Shown: one piece after another, positions 13,001-19,553 of the stretch
Numbering within the stretch: position 1 is the first letter of the stretch
How the letters are laid out: each line of letters opens with the position of its first letter
Source of the DNA: Actinidia chinensis
Taxonomy: Eukaryota; Streptophyta; Magnoliopsida; Ericales; Actinidiaceae
Direction: 5' to 3'
NCBI GenBank assembly: GCA_009663005.1
Contig: VIGQ01000996.1
Coordinates: forward strand, 7,501 to 27,053
DNA length: 19,553 nucleotides
Notes under the pieces: model-generated
Databases searched by the model: none
Told to the model about the DNA's origin: nothing
Seen by the model: the letters and a program-made list of their open reading frames with translations, nothing else
Made by a program: the position numbers and the translations under genes

Positions 13001-13783
13001 TAGGCAATCGTATTAGCGTGGTACATCCAATCGGTCAATTAGTCAGATATTAGTTCTCCGCAAAACAAAACAACGAAATACAGTCTCAGTGTTACTTAAA
13101 TTCATTCAGCATAATTTTGAAAATAGACAAAACATAACATAAACTGTCTAATATCAAATTAACTGTGTCTAATTGAACCCCGAGAACTAGAATTCAAGTT
13201 AATTACGGTGTCAAGATACATATCAAAATTTAACATAATTTTTACTACCTCAATATTTTAAAAGTTGGACCATCTAATTTGAGAGTCTCTGGGCCTAGCT
13301 CAGTTTAGCGTGGTACACAATCGAGTCCGTTAGTCACGATCAATTAGTCCTCAGCAAACAGAAACAAAAAAAACTATCACTACTTTTACTTAAAAATTTT
13401 AAATCCGTAAATTAAAAATAGGGCAAGTATAACATAAGGCCATTTTCCTAATAATACCTAATTAACTTGATCTTGAATTTGAACCGGGAACTTCAAGCTC
13501 TAGTTAATTATGGTTTAACGATAAATGTATAAATTTTAAAGTAATTTTTACGTACTCAATATTTAAAAGTGTGGAGATAGTATTTGAGCGTACCTTGGCC
13601 TAGGCATCCGATATTAGCTGGTAACATCCATCGTTTTATTATCAAGAGTATTAGTTCTCGTAAATAAAAATAGAAAACAGTCACTACCTATTACTCAATA
13701 ATTCAAATTCAGCATAATTTGAAAGAGACAAAGTATAACATAAGCATTGTCTAATATACCTATTTATTTGAGCTGAAATTGAA

Positions 13784-15256
13784 AGTTTGTGACCCTTCTA
13801 GCCGCGTTTTGTTATTATACAGATCAGCTAAAGCTTTGAGATCCCTGTGCGAATAGAATATGTTGGAGAAGAACCTGGGTGATGAAGGTTTGAACTCTAA
13901 ACATACAAGTAGTAGATCTTATACTGTGAATAACTTTCCCTGCGAAGGGCATGAAACTATAATGAATAAATAGTACGAAGCTTAAATTTTCCATAACTGA
14001 TTCATGTTCAGCATAATAACTGCAAATACTCAACTTCTGTGCATATGTTAGAATGTTCTATCCAAAGATTTTGAAACAAAGAAATTCCGGATTATCTTTT
14101 TCCTTATACAGAACCAAGTCCAAGCATCAAAAATATTGAATGCCATAAGTCAGAAGACCATAATACAACAGGCAGACCAATACTACAGGCCTCAAGCTTG
14201 TTCTTCAATGTTACTTTTACCTTCACTCTTTCTCAGTTATTGCTTTATGACTATTATTTAATATTTCTTAATCTACGAGGCATCCAGGGGACTTCATAAA
14301 ATACCAGCAGCAATGTTTTACTATTTCCCCTTTCAGCCTTCTAGAGTCTAGCCTGGACTCACGTGTGCAATTCCACAACCTTTTTGGTTCGCCATGATCA
14401 TGGCTGTGAACTTCAATTAAGAGAGCACAAAGATATGCTAGGTAAGGGTATAACTCTACTCCCTTAAGAGAAAGAGACACCATCTATATCGTAATACCAA
14501 TTTAACTGAATTCTGTTCAAAAATAAGAGTGAAGTATGTTTTTGGTAAAAAGTAAAGTTCTGATCAGCTAGTAAAGCAAATTTGCTTCAAGGCACCGCTG
14601 TGTTATATCGTACACATGCAATGCTTCTGCCTCATACAACTAGCAACATTTTTAATTTTTTATTTAGATTGGGCAAAGCACCATATCAACTGATAATATA
14701 CGGAATAAGTATTTTTTTTTGACAATCTTGCATAGACACTTACAGACAGCAAACCAGGGCCATTCACAATTTTTTAATACAATAATGGACTATAACTAAT
14801 AATATGATGCAAGCAGGGTGGGTATCAACATAGACATACTTGCAATGAATAGAAACAAAAACTATTTTACAGTCACCTTAAGATTTTTTTACAAGTTATC
14901 GAGTCTATGCCCTTTTCTAGAAGCTCTAAGCACAGGCCAAAATCAAGTCGCAACTCATATACAACCTCAACAGATGTTCTGCCCATGGCTTGAGGAGTCT
15001 GCAGGGGATTTACAGAATGGACCTTAATTAAGTTTGACTTTCCAGATTTTGAAGTTTGGAAAAGGTCCAGAGTGACTAGTTAACTAAACATTATAAGCCA
15101 GAGGCCCCAACCTGCTTTCCACAAGTCAGGAAAGTAATCTGATTCCAGTTTAACATAAGCTCAACCAAACACAACCTAACAATCCAAATGTGCAGTGTCA
15201 TCGGTAAACACGTACAATTTGAATAAACCTCTGAAGAACTATGTGAGAGAGCATAC
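13784..15256. other. Non-repetitive stretch with no recognisable gene, between satellite and VPS13 exons
   Basis: The satellite stops at about 13,783 and ordinary single-copy-looking sequence begins. Read on the minus strand, this would be the intron after the MEMKLLE exon of the VPS13 gene. I looked on that strand for the next conserved family segment, which normally carries a SWLG motif and an IHIRYED-like motif, and did not find it. Open frames of about 70 codons on both strands (for example 13,824-14,033 and 14,268-14,483 minus, 14,818-15,027 plus) match nothing I know and lack a coherent splice model. The base quality looks much better here than in the array. Confidence 0.6.
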
Positions 15257-15301
15257 CATTTTCAATACTTGCCTGCTCTCCAAGAGCTTCATTTCCATAT
15301 C
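15257..15301 (-). CDS. VPS13: VPS13 short exon (DMEMKLLESRQ...)
   Basis: After an 87-bp intron (15,388-15,302, gtatga...gatatag) the frame resumes as D-M-E-M-K-L-L-E-S-R-Q-V-L-K-M. It continues the preceding exon in phase 0 to give SRIR-DMEMKLLE, matching the family's REMEMKLLE motif. The donor is ambiguous: ATG|gtatgc ends the exon at 15,257, and CAA|gtattg would end it at 15,269. An overlapping open frame on the same strand (15,198-15,386) in another phase is longer and masks this exon. Family knowledge supports the motif; the exact 3' boundary is inferred. Confidence 0.78.
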
Positions 15302-18300
15302 CTATATCACAAAGTGAGCGATCAATCACGAAGTTTGAACATTCATATGGAACAGACTCTAATTTGAAATAGCAGACAGACGTCATACCCGTATTCGGCT
15401 TTTCTTAACTTCTTGGATAGTATCTTCACTGCACCCTTGAACTTGAGTTACAGGTTTGGCTAACAAAAAAATACGATCCAGGGAAACTAAAACTGGATCT
15501 TGGCCAAGCCTACTCCATGGAACCTGAAACAAAAAAATGTAAGAGATCTTCCTGGAAATAGGCAGAGATTAATGTTACTGATAAACCATCAGTTGTTAGG
15601 GAGTCTTTTAGCACTATAAAGAATAACATATTGTAGAAAGAGGAGATACATACACATATCACACACAATAAGAACTATCTCATGATATTTAAAGGACATA
15701 GAAAGCAACGTATCCTGGCAGAAAAATAAGATTTTGACAATTTAGTAGAACAAATCTGATGCCTCCCAGATGACTAAAATCAACAACAATTGCCCTCTTC
15801 TAAGTTCTGGACGATTAAATATATATATTCCATGACAGCAGAGAAAGAAAAAGCACAAAATAAGTTTGGGGTGATGAGTTGATGATGAGTTGAATATTTG
15901 TATAATGAAAAAAAAGAATGAATAACTCTCTTCAAGCAAGACAGACAATAAAGAGGTTGAAGCGCTGCCTTCTCCTTTTTACATACATATAAAAAAGTTG
16001 CGGAAAAAATATCCAGATCACACGTGTTAGGGAACTATGTTAGTTATTTTGCAATGAAAAAACGATACTCACTTATTTCACACTGAGACCTAGAGAATAA
16101 GAATAACTCCGGCTGCGGCAAGAAGACGGAGGATCAAACGGGAGGATTTGACAAAAACCAGTCACCAATGGATCTCTCGTCTTGCATGACCAAATAAACC
16201 TCAGACTCGCATTCCACAAGTCAAGCAACAAGAATATACAAACAAATTCAATACTTCAGTAAGGACATATGATCGTCCCACTAAACACCTTAATTCAATT
16301 AGCACTAAAGCATCCTAGTGCACATACTAGTCATAGGGTACATCAAGTCACCAGCAATCGTTGGTGCTTTACACTGCTTTGCAATAGTATTTGGGAGAAA
16401 AACCAATGTCCTATGTTCACAATAGAACAAAAGGAAGTAAAAGTGCGTCCACACTGTCTTGAACCTGGGAAGTCAATCCCCCAAGTGACATGACCCCAAG
16501 ATCTCCCTCTATTAGAGACAGGCTTGAAAGCGGTGAACCCCATTTCTTGGGCCCTACATGTCATCCATGGTAAAGAAATCAAGGCAACTTAGACCAGCAG
16601 TGGCGTGAGCTTCCACCGTGGCTGAGACCTTCAAATTTTTGCTTCCAGGAAAGAAGACAGAAGAAGCATATATGAAAAAAAATAATGACTATGTATCTTT
16701 CACCGCAAGAAGACCAAAAGAAGGTCTGAAGCTGCCTTATCCTTTTGACATACATATAAAAAAGTTGCGGGAAATATCCAGAATCACAAGTGTTAGGGAA
16801 AAACCTATGTAGTAATTTCAGATTTGAAAAAACGCTACGCACTATTTCCCACGAGACTAGAGAATAGAATAACCTCCGGCTGGGCAAAAGCCGGAGGATT
16901 CAAAAATGGAGGATTGACAAAAGGACCAATGTCACCAATGGATCTCTAGTCTGCATGAAAAAATAACGGACTCACTCATTCCACAGTCAAGCAACAGAAT
17001 ATAACAACAAATTCAATACTTCAAGTAAGGACCAGAGATCTCCCATTAACACCTAATTCATTAGCACTAAGCGTCCTAGTGCACATATCTGTTCATAGGG
17101 TACATCCAATGTCAACCCAGAATCTTTTTGGTGTTTTACAATGGCTTGTGCAATAGTATTTGGGAGAACAACCACTGTCCTCTTATTCCCTAGAACAAAA
17201 GGAAAGTAAACATGTGTGTCCACACTGTCTTGTTAACCTGGAAGTCACATCCCCAAGTGACATGACCCCCAATCTCACTCTCACCTCTCTTAGAGACATG
17301 GCTTTGAAAGCGGTTGTGTGACCCCATTTCTTGGGCCCCTCCTAATGTCATCCATGGTAAAGAAATCAAGCAACTTAGACAGCATGTGCGCTTGAGCTTC
17401 CACCGTGGCTGAGACCTAATTTTGCTTCCAGGAAAAGGAAGTATCAGCAAGAAGCATATATGAAAAAAAATAATGAATATGTCTCTTTCACCGCAAGACA
17501 GACAAAAGAAGGTTGAAGTGCCTTCTCCTTTTCACATACATATAAAAAAGTTGCGGGAAATATTCCGGAATCACAAGTGTTAGGGAACCTATATTAGTAA
17601 TTTGCAATGAAAAAACACTACTTACTTATTTTTCCACGAGAATGAGACCTAGAGAATAAAATAACCTCCGGCCGGGCAAAAGACGGATGATTCAAAACGG
17701 AGGATTTGACACAAGGACCACTGTCACCAACATATGATAAGGAACCAAACTTTCTAGAGGAGAGCGATTGGCTAGAAGAAGTGACGAACGAGTAATCAAA
17801 CCTTTCCGCACCAAAATCACACCAACATTCAATGGGACCAATCACAATCTTGGATTTAACAAAAGCCTAATCAAAAGCTTAAATTACGAAGTACGAATTG
17901 AAATTACAGAAAACGCGAAGTACAAGTAATCAAGCCTTATGTGTAACAAGATCATACCAAAGTGGGCCACATACCAAAAACAAGATCATACCAAAAAAGA
18001 ACGGGACCAACGACGATGTCAAAATTAACAAAAGCACAATCAAAAGTTTAAATTACGAAGAATGAATTGAAATAACACGAAAAAGTGAAGAACAAGTAAT
18101 TGAACTTTTCCGTACCAAAATCATACCAACATAGAATGCGACCAATCTCGATATCGAATTTAACAAAAACGTAATCAAAAGCTTAAATTACGAAGACACA
18201 CTTGAAATTACAAGAAGAAGTGAGTAATCGAATATTTCCGTAATGGGACCAATCACGATGTCGAATTCAACACAAACCGTAATCAAACGATTATATAACC

Positions 18301-18442
18301 AATAACGGGGTGAAATTGCAAGAAGACGTGTAGAAGTGATCGAACCTTTCCAGACACTGATCTTCAGAGTTTCTTTGTTGAGACCCCTCACATAGTTCCC
18401 GAGATACCTCTGCAACAAATACGCTACCTGATCTTCCAACAT
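15257..18442 (-). CDS. VPS13: 5' part of a VPS13-family (chorein) lipid-transfer gene, incomplete
   Basis: Three minus-strand exons encode about 92 residues from the extreme N-terminus of a plant VPS13 protein: 18,346-18,442, 15,389-15,523 and 15,257-15,301. VPS13 proteins are very large bridge-like lipid-transfer proteins that channel bulk phospholipid between membranes at contact sites; the N-terminal chorein domain caps the lipid groove and usually faces the ER. Full plant members exceed 3,000 residues, so only the very start is present. The expected segment of roughly 35 residues between exon 1 and the VPW exon is missing. Joining the visible exons directly shifts frame and gives G-S-M-E-stop. 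No later exon occurs before the satellite begins at 13,783. It is therefore a pseudogene fragment, a gene with exons in unassembled sequence, or a gene with a satellite-filled intron. Family assignment is firm; activity is unknown. Confidence 0.88.
15389..15523 (-). CDS. VPS13: VPS13 chorein exon (VPWSRLGQDPV...KKSRIR)
   Basis: Forty-five codons, read from phase 0, begin VPWSRLGQDPVLVSLDRIFL and end QEVKKSRIR. The VPW.LG..PV..LDRIFLLA pattern is the conserved strand of the chorein N-terminal domain that follows the KLK segment in the family. The acceptor is strong: T-rich sequence ending tttgtttcag at 15,524. The donor is CGG|gtatga at 15,389|15,388. No stop or frameshift lies inside, which argues that the exon was under selection until recently. 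Exon 1 ends in phase 1 and this exon begins in phase 0, so an exon of length 3n+2 must normally lie between them. Confidence 0.9.
15524..15899 (-). other. VPS13 intron sequence, no exon seen
   Basis: AT-rich sequence lies upstream (minus strand) of the VPW exon acceptor, with a short TA run near 15,818-15,829. I searched the minus strand for the expected exon 2 (motifs such as LKPEAL and GFLGS) and found none. The stretch ends where the first copy of the large tandem duplication begins. Confidence 0.6.
15900..17730. repeat. Tandem duplication, unit about 770-790 bp, 2.35 copies
   Basis: Copies run about 15,900-16,667, 16,668-17,456 and 17,457-17,730, the last truncated after gtcaccaa. The anchor acatacatataaaaaagttg occurs at 15,981, 16,748 and 17,534. 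The strings tagtatttgggagaa, tccacactgtcttg, catccatggtaaagaaatc and gcttccaccgtggctgagac each occur twice. Copies differ by many one-base indels and substitutions. The unit sits inside the VPS13 intron where exon 2 should be. It has no credible exon on the minus strand, and its open frames differ between copies. I do not recognise it as a known transposon family, and no terminal repeats are obvious. Confidence 0.88.
17775..18350. repeat. Decayed minisatellite in VPS13 intron 1, reaching the exon 1 donor
   Basis: About four and a half diverged units of roughly 110-170 bp are present. Shared blocks are agtaatcgaacctttccg, ccaaaatcataccaac, gggaccaatcacgatgtcga, aatcaaaagcttaaattacg and gaattgaaattacaagaag. 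The gggaccaat block recurs at about 17,834, 18,003, 18,137 (as gcgaccaat) and 18,245. The last unit ends as gatcgaacctttcc at 18,338-18,351, which is the exon 1 donor read on the opposite strand. The unit edge therefore coincides with the exon-intron boundary. Confidence 0.82.
18346..18442 (-). CDS. VPS13: VPS13 exon 1, with initiator Met
   Basis: The exon encodes 32 codons plus one base, starting MLEDQVAYLLQRYLGNYV and ending LKISVWK. This is the hallmark start of plant VPS13 proteins of the MLEDQVA type and the first helix of the chorein domain. The ATG lies at 18,442-18,440 in the context cgaagATGtt. I place the donor at G|GT (18,346|18,345), which leaves phase 1. Past this point the frame continues as unrelated SITSTRLL before stopping, so that extension is intron. 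The donor falls at the edge of a minisatellite that fills the start of intron 1. Confidence 0.9.
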
Positions 18443-18850
18443 CTTCGAAATACACTGATCTTAAACATAATTGTGTTCAAATATGTGTGCATATGTAGAG
18501 AAATTAGAGTTTTTGAGAAGAGAGAAAGGGGAGAGATTGTGCGAATGTAAGAAAATAATGGAGAAGTTTCGATTGGAGAGAGAAGAGGCGGTTATAGAGA
18601 GAGATTCGAATAGGGATGAGAGGGATTATGCGCTTTCGATTGGAGAGAGAAGGCGGTTATAGAGAGAGATTAAAATAGTTGTGGGAGAGAGTGTGCGAAT
18701 GGAAGAAAGTAATCGAGAAGATTCGATTGGAGAGAGACGAGGCGGTTATAGAGAGATTCAAATAGGTGTACGAAGTAATCAAGAAGTTTCAATTAGAGAG
18801 AGAAGAGGCGGTTATAGAGAGAGGGATTCAAATAGGTGTAAGACCGACCT
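18443..18850 (-). promoter_or_regulatory. Probable VPS13 5' leader, pyrimidine-rich on the coding strand
   Basis: The 400 bases upstream of the VPS13 ATG are strongly GA-rich on the plus strand, hence CT-rich in the transcript direction, as is common in plant 5' leaders and core promoters. No convincing TATA box is seen on the minus strand close to the ATG. The transcription start cannot be placed, so the split between leader and promoter is inferred. Confidence 0.45.
18515..18850. repeat. GA-rich minisatellite upstream of VPS13 exon 1
   Basis: Four units share gattggagagagaagag then gcggttatagagagagatt, with variable tails such as caaataggtgtacgaagtaa. The core ggcggttatag occurs at 18,587, 18,652, 18,741 and 18,807, giving spacings of 65, 89 and 66. 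A partial unit (gtgcgaatgtaagaaaataa) lies at about 18,539-18,558, matching gtgcgaatggaagaaagtaa near 18,692. Open frames rich in E and R read across it (18,471-18,662 and 18,681-18,866, plus strand) follow from the repeat itself and are not supported as proteins. Confidence 0.88.
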
Positions 18851-18945
18851 CTCTAGGACTCGTTGAAATTTGAGACTTGGCATTGCGTGCGGACGGTGCA
18901 GGCGCAGCACAACAGATGGAGGCCTACGAAGTCCTCGAACGGACT

Positions 18946-18951
18946 CACGTG
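18946..18951. promoter_or_regulatory. G-box (CACGTG)
   Basis: A palindromic CACGTG lies about 500 bp upstream of the VPS13 ATG in a locally GC-richer patch (18,880-18,960). Such sites bind bZIP and bHLH factors in plants. A six-base match is weak evidence alone. Confidence 0.35.
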
Positions 18952-19002
18952 ATGAGCTTTAGCGACCGTTCAGTCAAGGGAATGGTCCCAAAGGGAATAT
19001 TT

Positions 19003-19062
19003 TAAAAGATTTTTATTTTTTTATTTTTTATTTTTAAGAAAAATAATTTTTTTTTCTTTCTC
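19003..19062. repeat. AT-rich low-complexity block
   Basis: Runs of T broken by single A residues, in an otherwise mixed upstream region. No gene can be supported between 18,851 and 19,346; apart from the two G-box sites I see nothing else there. Confidence 0.7.
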
Positions 19063-19168
19063 TAGACGACCATAATCTCATAAATTACCCACCATCACTA
19101 ATCGTCTTTATTAGTCAACCCACGATTCTACGTTGAGATTTCGTATCCCAGCTTAGTTTTAAAATTTT

Positions 19169-19179
19169 GCCACGTGTCC
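19169..19179. promoter_or_regulatory. ABRE-like G-box (GCCACGTGTCC)
   Basis: The string contains ACGTGTC on the plus strand and ACGTGGC on the minus strand, both matching the plant abscisic-acid response core ACGTG[G/T]C. It lies about 730 bp upstream of the VPS13 ATG. It could serve VPS13 or an unseen gene to the right. Confidence 0.4.
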
Positions 19180-19346
19180 ATAATTAAAAGAAGTTGAAAG
19201 ACTTTACTAATTTCGAATTCGACAAATTCCATCCCTTTTGTAAGTAGCATTGGTAGTGGCAAAGGAGTTGAATTTGTTAACATCAAAACCGGAAGTATAA
19301 AAGAATATGAAAGAGGGGTAATTTGGTGTCATAAAGCCTTTGGCTT

Positions 19347-19466
19347 TTTTGAAGTGATGGATACATGATAAAATTTTAAAAATTAAAATAGAGACATGAA
19401 ATCTGGTTTTGAAGTGATGGATACGTGATAAAATCTTAAAAATTAAAATAGAGACATGAAATTTGG
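19347..19466. repeat. Direct tandem duplication, exactly 60 bp, two copies
   Basis: Copies 19,347-19,406 and 19,407-19,466 start ttttgaagtgatggatac and end gagacatgaaat then ctgg or ttgg. They differ at only about three positions. The period is a multiple of three, so a minus-strand open frame (19,207-19,527) reads through as a repeated HVSILIFKIL peptide. That frame resembles no known protein and is probably chance. The final 87 bases of the window show nothing recognisable. Confidence 0.85.
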
Positions 19467-19553
19467 ATAAAGAATTTGAGGCCGTCGTGTCCCAATTAAC
19501 TCGCTTATCTATAACAACACCTCCCATTCAGATACCCATCAAACCAACTCGTC

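Larger units (their letters stand above)
1..13783. repeat. Tandem satellite array, monomer about 300-311 bp, about 46 copies
   Basis: Head-to-tail repeats fill this span with no other sequence between them. Monomer starts, taken at the anchor aatatttaaaagtgtgg (within about 5 bases), are 4, 302, 600, 908, 1237, 1548, 1859, 2163, 2374, 2694, 2996, 3307, 3610, 3911, 4212, 4525, 4824, 5133, 5434, 5731, 6022, 6206, 6509, 6808, 7116, 7424, 7735, 8046, 8351, 8655, 8960, 9262, 9571, 9879, 10221, 10541, 10848, 11151, 11453, 11756, 12054, 12365, 12656, 12959, 13250 and 13557. Clean monomers are 307-311 bp. Conserved blocks in order are gatacgtatttgaga, cctaggcatcggtatt, gcgtggtacatccaat, gcattagtcctcgcaaac, a variable A-rich spacer, acagtcactacttatta, gccattgtctaata, the dyad around acccgggt, and ggttcaagataaatgtac. 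Short frames inside are not conserved between copies, so the repeat looks non-coding. The length fits a two-nucleosome plant satellite, but I do not recognise the family. A centromeric, pericentromeric or knob location cannot be decided from sequence. Confidence 0.97.

Noticed and set aside
1..13783. CRISPR-like or direct-repeat array
   Set aside because: The repeats abut with no unique spacers and are about ten times too long; this is an ordinary tandem satellite.
1..13783. CENP-B box-like motif
   Set aside because: The cccggg block lacks the required ttcg and spacing; no monomer matches the consensus.
13824..15027. Possible genes at 13,824-14,033 minus, 14,268-14,483 minus and 14,818-15,027 plus
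   Set aside because: Short isolated frames with no recognisable domain, no coherent splice partners and no VPS13 motifs.
16269..17450. Open frames in the tandem duplication (16,269-16,493 plus; 16,343-16,582, 16,579-16,887 and 17,190-17,450 minus; 16,618-16,812 plus)
   Set aside because: The duplicated copies do not preserve the same frames and the peptides resemble no known family; they read as intron repeat.
18188..18345. Continuation of VPS13 exon 1 beyond ISVWKG into SITSTRLLAISP
   Set aside because: The family sequence stops matching exactly at a GT donor, and the extension lies in the intron minisatellite.
18471..18866. Plus-strand E/R-rich proteins (18,471-18,662 and 18,681-18,866)
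   Set aside because: They are translations of the GA-rich minisatellite upstream of VPS13, on the opposite strand to the real gene.

Overview
This window looks like nuclear DNA of a flowering plant, probably a dicot. It is AT-rich, has plant-type introns (GT...AG with T-rich acceptors), a pyrimidine-rich leader, and the N-terminal exons of a plant VPS13 (chorein-family lipid-transfer) gene. No bacterial gene organisation, rRNA, tRNA or CRISPR array is visible.

Layout. (1) Bases 1 to about 13,783 form one head-to-tail satellite array of about 46 monomers, most of them 300-311 bp, entering from the left edge. It has at least three monomer flavours. Two of them (A and B here) alternate as a dimer of about 610 bp, mainly between 3.3 and 7.4 kb. 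Every full monomer carries a long dyad of about 22-bp arms around a 10-base loop. Two shortened monomers lack this dyad, and the array ends inside its loop. Two T-rich insertions and one local triplication also occur. Clean monomers sit next to monomers full of one-base deletions, which looks more like uneven polishing of noisy long reads than biology. (2) 13,784-15,256 is non-repetitive and holds no recognisable exon. (3) 15,257-18,442, minus strand, holds three exons of a VPS13-family gene: exon 1 with the initiator Met, a VPW...KKSRIR exon, and a short MEMKLLE exon. The exon that should lie between the first two is not present. The intervening 2.8 kb contains a tandem duplication of about 770-790 bp (2.35 copies) and a decayed minisatellite whose last unit runs into the exon 1 splice donor. 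(4) 18,443-19,553 is the upstream side of that gene: a GA/CT-rich minisatellite probably in the 5' leader, a G-box, an ABRE-like G-box, an AT-rich block and a perfectly phased 60-bp tandem duplication.

Taken together, the window is the boundary between a satellite block and the 5' end of a VPS13 gene. The gene is either a relic (one exon missing, the rest cut off by the satellite) or a gene with a repeat-loaded, imperfectly assembled first part. Most longer open frames are chance readings of the repeats.
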